A DNA stretch of 7,654 bases from JBBEDS01 sp040881175. GTDB lineage: Bacteria > Patescibacteriota > Minisyncoccia > 2-02-FULL-40-12 > IGHO2-01-FULL-4-A. A program made the translations under genes and the position numbers. Each line of letters opens with the position of its first letter. Position 1 is the first letter of the stretch. The stretch lies in NCBI GenBank assembly GCA_040881175.1, contig JBBEDS010000004.1, positions 1 to 7,654 on the forward strand, given 5' to 3'. This document shows, in pieces, positions 1 through 5,677 of this stretch. The notes under the pieces are model-generated. The model was not told the origin of the DNA. It was given only the letters and a program-made list of their open reading frames with translations, and searched no databases.

Positions 1-2
1 TA

Positions 3-941
3 AAAAACTGGATAGAATTACAGCACAAAACTGATACCGAACAGGCAATTTATGCTGTCGTAGATTATCACGGCATAACCACGCCATTTTATCCCAAAGA
101 ATTTAAAGATCAGGTAACTGATGTGGTGTTGGACTACTTGGCCGTAGGCCTAAACCCCGAAAAATCGTTACTAATCCGGCAGTCTCGAGTTTTCGCGCAT
201 ACTGAACTGGCTTGGATTTTTGGAACAATAACTCCGGTTGGCTGGCTTGAGAGACTGCCCACGTACAAAGAAAAAATATCTCAAGTGGAAGAGTCGGGCA
301 ATGAGCGATCAAAAAGCTATCAGAACAACACGGGCCTTTTAACTTACCCCCTACTGATGGCCTCGGATATCTTGGTGTACAAATCCAACCTAGTTCCTGT
401 CGGTGACGAACAGCTGAAACACATAGACATCGCAAATGAGATAGCAAAGAGATTTAATCACTTATTTGGAGAAACGTTTGAACCGATCAAACCTTACCTA
501 ACAGAAGGTTCACACATATTATCCCTGCAAGATCCGACAAAAAAGATGTCCAAAACCGGTGATGAGGGTATAGCCCTTTCCGACCTGCCTGATACTGTTG
601 AGGCAAAGATTAAAAAAGCCGTCACTGATTCTGGCGACGAGATTAGGTTTGATACGGATAATAAGCCGGCCATTTCCAACCTCCTGACCATATATCACCT
701 GCTGTCGGACAAGGCCATGGAAGACATAGAGAAACATTACGAAGGCAAATCTTACACAGAATTCAAAAAAGACCTCACTGAGGTAATAGTTTCTTTCCTC
801 GAACCACTTCAGGAGAAACGGGAGCGATTTGCCAGAGACCCGGGCAAAGTTGAGGAGATATTGGCAGAATCGGAAGAAAAAGCTAGAGTAATAGCCAATA
901 GTACATTAAGAGAAGTAAAAGAAAAGATGGGACTAATATAG
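3..941 (+). CDS. trpS: Tryptophanyl-tRNA synthetase, 3' part (open at left edge)
   Basis: This class I aminoacyl-tRNA synthetase charges tRNA-Trp with tryptophan in the cytoplasm. The frame is open from base 3, giving 312 visible residues of a family usually about 330-340 long, so only some 20-30 N-terminal residues, including the HIGH-type motif, lie outside the window. The first visible residues, KNWIELQ, are the stretch that normally follows that motif. Other family landmarks are the segment TGLLTYPLLMASDIL, the tRNA synthetase loop VGDEQLKHI, and the KMSKS-type signature KMSKT at bases 543-557, which binds ATP. A GTG at base 123 could be mistaken for a start, but conserved sequence continues upstream of it, so it is internal. 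The stop TAG at 939-941 overlaps the ribosome binding site of the next gene, suggesting one transcript. Identification is firm. Confidence 0.96.
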   Translation, partial: KNWIELQHKTDTEQAIYAVVDYHGITTPFYPKEFKDQVTDVVLDYLAVGLNPEKSLLIRQSRVFAHTELAWIFGTITPVGWLERLPTYKEKISQVEESGNERSKSYQNNTGLLTYPLLMASDILVYKSNLVPVGDEQLKHIDIANEIAKRFNHLFGETFEPIKPYLTEGSHILSLQDPTKKMSKTGDEGIALSDLPDTVEAKIKKAVTDSGDEIRFDTDNKPAISNLLTIYHLLSDKAMEDIEKHYEGKSYTEFKKDLTEVIVSFLEPLQEKRERFARDPGKVEEILAESEEKARVIANSTLREVKEKMGLI

Positions 942-947
942 GAGGTG
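941..947 (+). promoter_or_regulatory. Ribosome binding site of the small gene after trpS
   Basis: GGAGGTG begins on the last base of the trpS stop codon and lies 4 bases before the ATG at 952. It is one of only two strong Shine-Dalgarno matches at a chosen start in the window. It supports translation of the small downstream gene, probably from the trpS transcript. Confidence 0.75.
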
Positions 948-951
948 TCAG

Positions 952-1212
952 ATGGAGCAAAATCCCAAGTTCGATGTCAAAGTCTTCGAACTGAGAAGGC
1001 CTACCGGATCATCTGACACGATGAGTCCGACTGCTCGCAAAGTCATAGGTGGGAAAGCCACCCAGGAATATGAGGCCAAAACTTCGGAAGAGGTTCAAAC
1101 CGAGATTAGAGAATGGCTGTCCAAAGAAGATCCGCCAAATATAAAAAATCCCCTAGTAGTCGGGTTCAACGTGTACATCTTTTACGAAAAACGTTTTAGT
1201 CCACAGCAATAA
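952..1212 (+). CDS. Small hypothetical protein downstream of trpS
   Basis: I do not recognise this 86-residue protein. It is soluble, with no signal peptide or membrane segment, and mixes acidic and basic residues. The middle (about residues 36-58, from KATQEYEAKTSEEV to EWLSKED) could form a helix, and the end is richer in strand-forming residues (VVGFNVYIFYEKRF). The start is well supported by a GGAGGTG box at the right distance, and it follows trpS after 10 bases, so the two are probably co-transcribed. Its last 17 bases overlap the 3' end of the phosphomannomutase gene on the other strand. I see no terminator hairpin there, so the two transcripts would run into each other. That it is a real gene is likely; its role is unknown. 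Confidence 0.7.
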   Translation: MEQNPKFDVKVFELRRPTGSSDTMSPTARKVIGGKATQEYEAKTSEEVQTEIREWLSKEDPPNIKNPLVVGFNVYIFYEKRFSPQQ

Positions 1213-2482
1213 TCTGTTCCTCCAACTTTCTGACTTCCTCGACCTTCTCCCTAAGAAGGTCTTTTGTTTTCGCCTCAACAGTAAGGCGCAAAAGTGGTTC
1301 AGTATTTGAAGGCCTAATATTAAACCACCAATCTTCATAACTGACAGTAAGACCATCTAGCTCATCAAGTTCTGCATCTTTAAATTTTGATTTAATTTTA
1401 GAAGCAAGAATAGAAAAATCTTTCACTCCCCTATCAAAACCAATATTCATCTCTTCTGAGGTAAACCAAGAGTTAAATTGCTTGGTAAGTTCAGTAATGT
1501 CCTTATCTTCTTCGGCTAGTATTCTCACCAGTTTGAGCATGGCTAAAAAAGGCATCTCCGAATAGTTATTTTCTTTAAAGAAGAAATGCCCAGAAAGCTC
1601 TCCTCCGATGTCAGCTCCGTGTTTCTTTGCTTCTTTTCTGACAAAACCACGACCGACTTTTGAACGAAAACCTCTAACTCCCCAATCTTCTAATTTATCC
1701 GACACGCCTCTGGATGTACGAAAATCATATACGACCCCAGGTTTGTGCCAAAAACTTTTAGAATCTTCGGCTAAAATACCCAAGACGTGATCCGCCCTTA
1801 CTTTCTGTCCATTACGATCAAATATATATAGCCGATCACCATCTCCATCAAAAGAAAAGGAGATATCAAAATCTTTTTCTTGGCTTTGTATGCTAAGCCT
1901 AACCAACAATTTGTTCAATTCATTTTCAACAAGTTTGGGGCCAGCAACTTTTATCTTTACCTCCTCTAAGTCCTTATCTCTAATTCCCGACTTCTTTATG
2001 GCAAAGTCTAGATACTTATCCATAATTGGCCTGGCATCTAATTTATCAATCTTGCCGCCATATCTGGAAGACTCATGGTCATTTTTAAAAATCAGGTCCT
2101 TAATATTCTTCAATCCGGAGTCCAAGTCGATTATCTCCCCGTCCTCTCCGAACAATTTGAATCCACCATATTCAGGCGCATTGTGAGAGGCGGTCACCAT
2201 GATACCGCCATTCACCCCCAGCTCCCGTGCAGCAAAGTTAAAGAACGGCAGCGTGGCTAAATGCAGATATTGAACATCCGCTCCAGCATTTGCCATGCCA
2301 TCCATTACCGCTTGCGCCAGATCGTGAGAAAAACCACGACCGTCATGGGCAACCAAAAAACTTGTCCTGTTCAAATGGGTTACCAGAGCTGCTCCCAGGC
2401 TAAAAGCAAAGTCGGAATCAAAGTCTTTGCCGTGTATCCCCCGGATATCATAGGCCCCAAAAATTTCTGGATTAAATTTCAT
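1196..2482 (-). CDS. manB: Phosphomannomutase/phosphoglucomutase
   Basis: This enzyme of the alpha-D-phosphohexomutase family moves phosphate between the 6- and 1-hydroxyls of mannose or glucose, feeding GDP-mannose or UDP-glucose synthesis for surface sugars. At 428 residues it is a little shorter than the usual 450-460. All four catalytic regions are visible: the phosphoserine loop TASHNAPEYGG with Ser99, the metal-binding loop DGDGDR at 212-217, the sugar-specificity loop GELSGH at 294-299, and the phosphate-binding loop RPSNTEP at 390-396. The N-terminus (FGAYDIRGI) also fits the family. The ATG has no Shine-Dalgarno sequence and lies just after an AT-rich stretch, so the message may be leaderless or nearly so. 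The gene is divergent from murC across 28 bases and overlaps the small upstream gene tail to tail. Whether mannose or glucose phosphate is preferred cannot be told from sequence. Confidence 0.93.
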   Translation of the reverse strand: MKFNPEIFGAYDIRGIHGKDFDSDFAFSLGAALVTHLNRTSFLVAHDGRGFSHDLAQAVMDGMANAGADVQYLHLATLPFFNFAARELGVNGGIMVTASHNAPEYGGFKLFGEDGEIIDLDSGLKNIKDLIFKNDHESSRYGGKIDKLDARPIMDKYLDFAIKKSGIRDKDLEEVKIKVAGPKLVENELNKLLVRLSIQSQEKDFDISFSFDGDGDRLYIFDRNGQKVRADHVLGILAEDSKSFWHKPGVVYDFRTSRGVSDKLEDWGVRGFRSKVGRGFVRKEAKKHGADIGGELSGHFFFKENNYSEMPFLAMLKLVRILAEEDKDITELTKQFNSWFTSEEMNIGFDRGVKDFSILASKIKSKFKDAELDELDGLTVSYEDWWFNIRPSNTEPLLRLTVEAKTKDLLREKVEEVRKLEEQIIAVD

Positions 2483-2494
2483 AAAATTGATATA

Positions 2495-2510
2495 TTGAGT
2501 AACAACTCAA
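2495..2510. repeat. Perfect 6-bp inverted repeat in the manB-murC divergent gap
   Basis: TTGAGT-AACA-ACTCAA ends directly before the murC ATG at 2511 and fills more than half of the 28-bp gap between the two divergent genes. A TATATT sequence (2491-2496), usable as a -10 box for murC, overlaps its left arm. It could be an operator shared by both genes or part of a very short leader hairpin. The position is suggestive, but no binding protein can be named. Confidence 0.35.
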
Positions 2511-3875
2511 ATGAAACTATTCAATAAAATAAAACGCATACATATGGTCGGCATTAAGGGCACTGGCATGTCTACGCTGGCCGTAAACCTAAAGCATATG
2601 GGCATTAAAGTGTCTGGCTCGGACTATCCCGAGTCCTTCTTTACCGATGAACTGCTCAAAAAGCAAAAGATTAAAGTCATGAGTCCGTTTGCTGCCAAGA
2701 ATATCAGCCCCCAGACAGACGCCGTCGTAATATCTACTGCGTATAATAACAAAAATGATGAGGTACAAGAAGCTGAGAAACGTGGCCTAACAATCCTAAC
2801 CTACCCGGAAGTTATTGGTTCCCTCACTAAAAAACTGAAGTCTATAGCAGTTTGCGGGAGCCATGGCAAAACGACAACTTCCGGACTACTGGGATATATC
2901 TTCAGTCAAACAAAATTCAAGCCGTTAATAAATGTCGGCTCCATAGTTCCCCAACTGATCAACTACAAAGCGTCTCCGAAAACAAAATTGTTCATCTTTG
3001 AAGCCGACGAGTATCAGAACAAATTTGAATATTATCAACCTCATACGGTTATTCTGACAAATATCGACTACGACCACCCCGACTACTTCAAAAGTCCACG
3101 TCACTACAAATCTATCTTTAAAGAGTTTGTTAAAAAAATCCCCCGAAATGGACTTCTAATATATTGCGCGGATGATAAAGACAATAGAGATGTGGCAAAA
3201 AATACCTCCTGCAAAAAAATTGGTTACGGTTTTTCTAATTTCGCCGATTACCAAATAGTTATTAACGAAATGAAGCCAGGCAATATGTCTTTTGCCATTA
3301 ACGCTCCGAAGTTGAAAAATACCAAATTTTCAACACGTCTAATTGGCCAACACAACGCCTTGAATGCGACAGCCGCTGTTCTTTGTGCCAGCAACTTGGG
3401 AGTTTCTTTGAAAGAAACAGCTAGTGCTCTAAAAAAATTCAATGGCACGAAAAGAAGACTTGAGGTTATTAAGACCAGCAGAATAAAAGGTCATGAATGT
3501 CTTCAGATAGACGATTTCGCCCATCATCCGACAGAAATTAGAAATACACTGCGAGCCATTAAAACAGCCTATCCAGGTACACAACTCTGGACCGTATTCC
3601 AACCGCACACTTTTAGCAGAACTCAGGCCCTATTCAATGAATTTGCAGGGTCTTTTAATGAATCCGATAAGACAATCATTCTAGACATCTACGGCTCAAA
3701 GAGAGAAGGAACTGGAAAGATACATTCGAAAGACCTGGTTAAAAAGATCCGGGGATCTATATACAAACCGGGGATCAAAGAAGCTGCCGAGTTCATCAAA
3801 AAGAATGTAGATAGGGATTGTATAATATTAACAGCTGGAGCCAGCAATATTTGGGAAATGCATGGGTTAATATAA
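2511..3875 (+). CDS. murC: UDP-N-acetylmuramate--L-alanine ligase
   Basis: MurC joins L-alanine to UDP-N-acetylmuramate using ATP, the first step in building the peptidoglycan stem peptide, in the cytoplasm. The 454 residues show the three Mur ligase domains in order. The N-terminal Rossmann domain starts with HMVGIKGTGMS (11-21) and has SGSDYPES (35-42). The central ATPase domain has the P-loop GSHGKTTT (116-123), EADEY (164-168) and IGQHN (278-282). The C-terminal domain has DDFAHHPTEI (334-343), FQPHTFSRT (363-371) and TAGASNIWEM (441-450). The HHPTEI segment favours MurC over MurD, E or F; the related recycling ligase Mpl is a less likely alternative. There is no Shine-Dalgarno box before the ATG, which directly follows an inverted repeat. 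The stop lies 21 bases from the convergent end of the reverse transcriptase gene. Confidence 0.93.
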   Translation: MKLFNKIKRIHMVGIKGTGMSTLAVNLKHMGIKVSGSDYPESFFTDELLKKQKIKVMSPFAAKNISPQTDAVVISTAYNNKNDEVQEAEKRGLTILTYPEVIGSLTKKLKSIAVCGSHGKTTTSGLLGYIFSQTKFKPLINVGSIVPQLINYKASPKTKLFIFEADEYQNKFEYYQPHTVILTNIDYDHPDYFKSPRHYKSIFKEFVKKIPRNGLLIYCADDKDNRDVAKNTSCKKIGYGFSNFADYQIVINEMKPGNMSFAINAPKLKNTKFSTRLIGQHNALNATAAVLCASNLGVSLKETASALKKFNGTKRRLEVIKTSRIKGHECLQIDDFAHHPTEIRNTLRAIKTAYPGTQLWTVFQPHTFSRTQALFNEFAGSFNESDKTIILDIYGSKREGTGKIHSKDLVKKIRGSIYKPGIKEAAEFIKKNVDRDCIILTAGASNIWEMHGLI

Positions 3876-3894
3876 AAAGCTAGCAAAGACAAAT

Positions 3895-3910
3895 AATCAG
3901 ATCACTGATT
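3895..3910. repeat. Inverted repeat at the RT gene's 3' end
   Basis: AATCAG-ATCA-CTGATT is a perfect 6-bp inverted repeat overlapping the RT stop codon (TGA, 3897-3899 on the minus strand), in the convergent gap after murC. It has low GC content and no clean T-run on either side, so I see it at most as a weak bidirectional terminator. Confidence 0.25.
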
Positions 3911-4955
3911 CCGTAAGCCCGACTTTCTCTTTCAATTTACAAGTATTCCCGTGCTTCAGAAGTCCCGAGTAGGAATTCTCTGTCTCCAGCGTTAGATTTT
4001 CTCTAAATCTTTTGAACATTCGTCTTTTTGTGGTCGTCCTTAGTACTCTATGGTCGGGAAAATTAACCCAGCCAAGAAAATCAACTCCCGAAGCAAGAGT
4101 CTTGATAAAAATCTTATCTGGATGCAGCTTAAGTTTAAGATTTTTGAACAAAAAATCAGCAAACTTAGACAACAATTCTTCAAGCCAAGATTTATCTTGA
4201 GAAAATATAACAAAATCATCAGCATACCTGATGTAATATTTAACTCTCAGTTTGTGTTTAACAAACCTGTCAAACTCGTTCATGTAGATATTCACGAAAA
4301 GTTGAGAGGTCAGGTTGCCAAGAGGTAATCCTTTACCCGGAGAGGACGAGAAACTGAGAGTAACTCGTTCTAAAAGCCACATAACTTTTTTATCCGGTAT
4401 ATATTTCTTAAGAATACTCAACAAAGTATCGTGATCTATATTTTCGAAGAATTTTCTTATATCACATTTGAGTATCCAGCAGTTTTTGGTGTTATTTTCG
4501 CTCACCCTATATCCAAACTGCTTAAATCTACTTAACGCCCTGTATGTTCCTTTATTCAAACGGCAAGAGAAAGAATCAGTACTAAAAGTTCTGTCAAAAA
4601 AAGGATAAAGCTGGCGATAAATAGCGTGATGAAGCAAACGGTCCCTAACCGATGCTTTGTGAATTTGCCTTGGCTTTGGGTCATTGATGCGAAATGCTTG
4701 ATATGAACTGTGCTTGTATGTATGATTAATCAAATCATCATGAAGCTGAATGATATTATCCATTAAATTAAGCGTGAAATCCTGAACATCCTTTCTCTTG
4801 CGTTTTCCTCTCAAGAATTCTTTCCAGGCTCCAAGTAAATTTTCCAAACTAATAATATCTCCGAAACTATGAAAAAATTTAATCCTTCTATGCCCCCCCC
4901 CAATATATCTTTGCCGATTGTTCAGAGTCTGGTTGTTGCTTACAAGATTTGGCAT
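3897..4955 (-). CDS. DGR reverse transcriptase
   Basis: This reverse transcriptase would copy the template-repeat RNA into adenine-mutated cDNA used to rewrite the target gene. Visible RT blocks in the 352-residue frame are: SVRDRLLHHAIYRQLYPFFD (102-121); KCDIRKFFENID with catalytic Asp165; GLPLGNLTSQLFVNIY (209-224), whose GNLTSQ form is typical of DGR enzymes; YIRYADDFVIF with the catalytic YADD at 244-247; KLKLHPDK (274-281); and GVDFLGW (290-296). There is no maturase, HNH or RNase H domain, which argues against a group II intron. The start is uncertain. The ATG at 4955 is the only one before the conserved region, has no Shine-Dalgarno site, and makes residues 1-29 antisense to avd. Residues 19-21 are coded by a run of nine G, where a one-base change would shift the frame. 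Similarity to DGR enzymes becomes clear from about residue 24. Confidence 0.93.
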   Translation of the reverse strand: MPNLVSNNQTLNNRQRYIGGGHRRIKFFHSFGDIISLENLLGAWKEFLRGKRKRKDVQDFTLNLMDNIIQLHDDLINHTYKHSSYQAFRINDPKPRQIHKASVRDRLLHHAIYRQLYPFFDRTFSTDSFSCRLNKGTYRALSRFKQFGYRVSENNTKNCWILKCDIRKFFENIDHDTLLSILKKYIPDKKVMWLLERVTLSFSSSPGKGLPLGNLTSQLFVNIYMNEFDRFVKHKLRVKYYIRYADDFVIFSQDKSWLEELLSKFADFLFKNLKLKLHPDKIFIKTLASGVDFLGWVNFPDHRVLRTTTKRRMFKRFRENLTLETENSYSGLLKHGNTCKLKEKVGLTESVI

Positions 4956-5258
4956 GAATATTTACTAAAATTACCAAAAACGACAAGATACACTCTTGGA
5001 ACAAAGATAGATAATATTTTTGCGACAACAATAGAAAATATTTTCATTGCTTCTCTAAAGGACAGGTCTCAAAAATTGGGGTATTTAACTACCGCCTCAG
5101 ACAGATTGGATCTTCTTAAGTTCTTTTTACAAATTGCCTGGGAAATAAAGGCACTAGATAATAAAAAGTATATTACCTTGTCGAAAAAACTCAATGAAAT
5201 CGGCAAGATGCTCGGGGGCTGGCAAAAGCAAACAAAAACTCCACAAAGGAGTTTTTGA
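4869..5258 (+). CDS. avd: DGR accessory protein Avd (four-helix bundle)
   Basis: Avd proteins are small, basic four-helix bundles, related to proteins coded in some bacterial 23S rRNA inserts. They form a pentameric barrel that binds the DGR reverse transcriptase and template RNA and are needed for mutagenic cDNA synthesis. This 129-residue frame fits in length and pattern. Helix 1 is about residues 15-32, helix 2 starts at the family motif RYTLGTKID, helix 3 is the segment DRLDLLKFFLQIAWEIKAL, and helix 4 ends with the hallmark IGKMLGGW. Two starts are possible: ATG at 4869 or ATG at 4890, just before a C9 run; neither has a Shine-Dalgarno box. The gene runs opposite to RT, TR and target, and its 5' end overlaps the RT gene by 87 bases. 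Its last codons and stop form the right arm of a terminator-like hairpin (5234-5256). Confidence 0.85.
   Translation: MKKFNPSMPPPNISLPIVQSLVVAYKIWHEYLLKLPKTTRYTLGTKIDNIFATTIENIFIASLKDRSQKLGYLTTASDRLDLLKFFLQIAWEIKALDNKKYITLSKKLNEIGKMLGGWQKQTKTPQRSF
4892..4900. repeat. C9/G9 homopolymer inside both avd and RT 5' ends
   Basis: Nine consecutive C on the plus strand code Pro9-11 of avd (CCC CCC CCC) and, read on the other strand, Gly19-21 of the RT (GGG GGG GGG). All available ATG starts of both genes lie upstream of the run in their own direction, so gain or loss of one base would shift both frames. The run may be a slippage site or an assembly error. Confidence 0.8.
5234..5256. terminator. Bidirectional terminator hairpin between avd and TR
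   Basis: AAAAACTCC-ACAAA-GGAGTTTTT is a perfect 9-bp stem with a 5-base loop and a T-run on both strands. On the plus strand it would end avd transcription, although its T-run is also the end of the avd reading frame (stop TGA 5256-5258). On the minus strand it lies 15 bases past the end of the TR and could end the template RNA before the RT gene. It might instead be a structural element of the template RNA. Confidence 0.65.
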
Positions 5259-5271
5259 ACAAAGAGAATTT

Positions 5272-5378
5272 CGAGAACACCCGGTTACCGACATTCCACT
5301 CATTCGGGTTCGTCACCGAGTAGGCATTGACGTTCCACTCACGGTTGTACGAGTTCCAGTTCGAGTTCACGGTCCAGA
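5272..5378 (-). repeat. DGR template repeat (TR)
   Basis: The TR is the invariant master copy transcribed into RNA and reverse-transcribed with adenine errors. It aligns without gaps to 5691-5797 (offset 419). Of 107 positions 90 are identical, and all 17 differences fall on the 26 adenines of the minus strand. Read in the frame of the target gene it gives IWTVNSNWNSYNREW, then NVNAYSVTNPNEW, then NVGNRVFS, rich in AAC and AAT codons as is usual for TRs. The 3' end in the minus sense (ACCGGGTGTTCTCG) is identical in VR and its last 13 bases contain no A, as expected for the segment where cDNA joins the target. The left border is sharp. At the right, base 5379 could be an eighteenth adenine change, after which similarity stops. 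Confidence 0.96.
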
Positions 5379-5592
5379 TGTGTGCGATACGCCATCTATA
5401 CCACTGCTCCTTGAATACTCTTGGAGCTGCATCTAATTTGGAGTCATTAAAACTCTCCAGAATACCACACTAAGTATCTTTGTTTTTAAAGCTCCTATAA
5501 CAACTCTTGGTACACGCCTAGAATTCGGCCGCCGGAATCCGTAAATGCCGGCAAATTCGCCTACTATCCAAGAATATTTTAATATTATTTTT
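5379..5592. other. Non-coding stretch upstream of TR
   Basis: No gene is supported here. On the minus strand this is the region from which the template RNA should start, but I find no convincing promoter; the best pair is TTGTTA and GATACT at a poor spacing of 19 bases. A two-part inverted repeat, GAATT/AATTC around GCCGG/CCGGC (5521-5558), could fold into a stem. TGGAG/CTCCA (5439-5459) is another weak hairpin. The minus-strand frame that matches the target gene is open, without an ATG, from 5469 through the TR to 5194. Confidence 0.5.
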
Positions 5593-5635
5593 AAAAAAAA
5601 TAAAGTGCCGACCGCGTTAACAACACGGTCGGCAC
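5593..5635 (-). terminator. Intrinsic terminator of the DGR target gene
   Basis: On the minus strand the arms at 5635-5626 and 5614-5605 form a perfect 10-bp GC-rich stem (GTGCCGACCG), with three further pairs (GTT/AAC) inside after one mismatch. The stem is followed by TTTATTTTTTTT (5604-5593). This is a textbook intrinsic terminator, 35 bases after the target stop codon. It separates target transcription from the TR unit. Confidence 0.88.
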
Positions 5636-5665
5636 CAGAGCCGATCCAAGGTCCAAAAACCCAAG

Positions 5666-5677
5666 GGTCCTAGGACC
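5666..5677. repeat. 12-bp palindrome just after VR
   Basis: GGTCCTAGGACC is a perfect palindrome whose centre is the target gene's stop codon, 13 bases past the end of VR in the coding direction. Other DGRs need a hairpin or cruciform shortly after VR for efficient retrohoming; this palindrome, or the terminator stem further on, could play that part here. That role is inferred from position only. Confidence 0.4.

Noticed and set aside
123..941. GTG at 123 as the start of trpS
   Set aside because: The frame is open and conserved back to base 3, so the gene enters from the left edge and this codon is internal.
1608..1790. Short plus-strand frames within the phosphomannomutase gene
   Set aside because: They are shadows of a gene with all its catalytic motifs on the minus strand.
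4012..4328. Plus-strand frames inside the RT gene
   Set aside because: They lie opposite the conserved RT motifs and show no translation signals or recognisable domains.
3897..4955. Group II intron or retron reverse transcriptase
   Set aside because: No maturase or HNH domain, no intron-like boundaries and no retron-type msr/msd structure were seen, while the GNLTSQ block, Avd and TR/VR pair all point to a DGR.
5194..5436. A plus-strand frame across the TR
   Set aside because: It overlaps the end of avd and the TR, has no ribosome binding site, and its apparent similarity to the frame at 5688-6188 only reflects the TR/VR repeat read on the wrong strand.
5521..5558. Hairpin GAATT/GCCGG region as a terminator
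   Set aside because: The stem is broken, its loop is large and no T-run follows on either strand.
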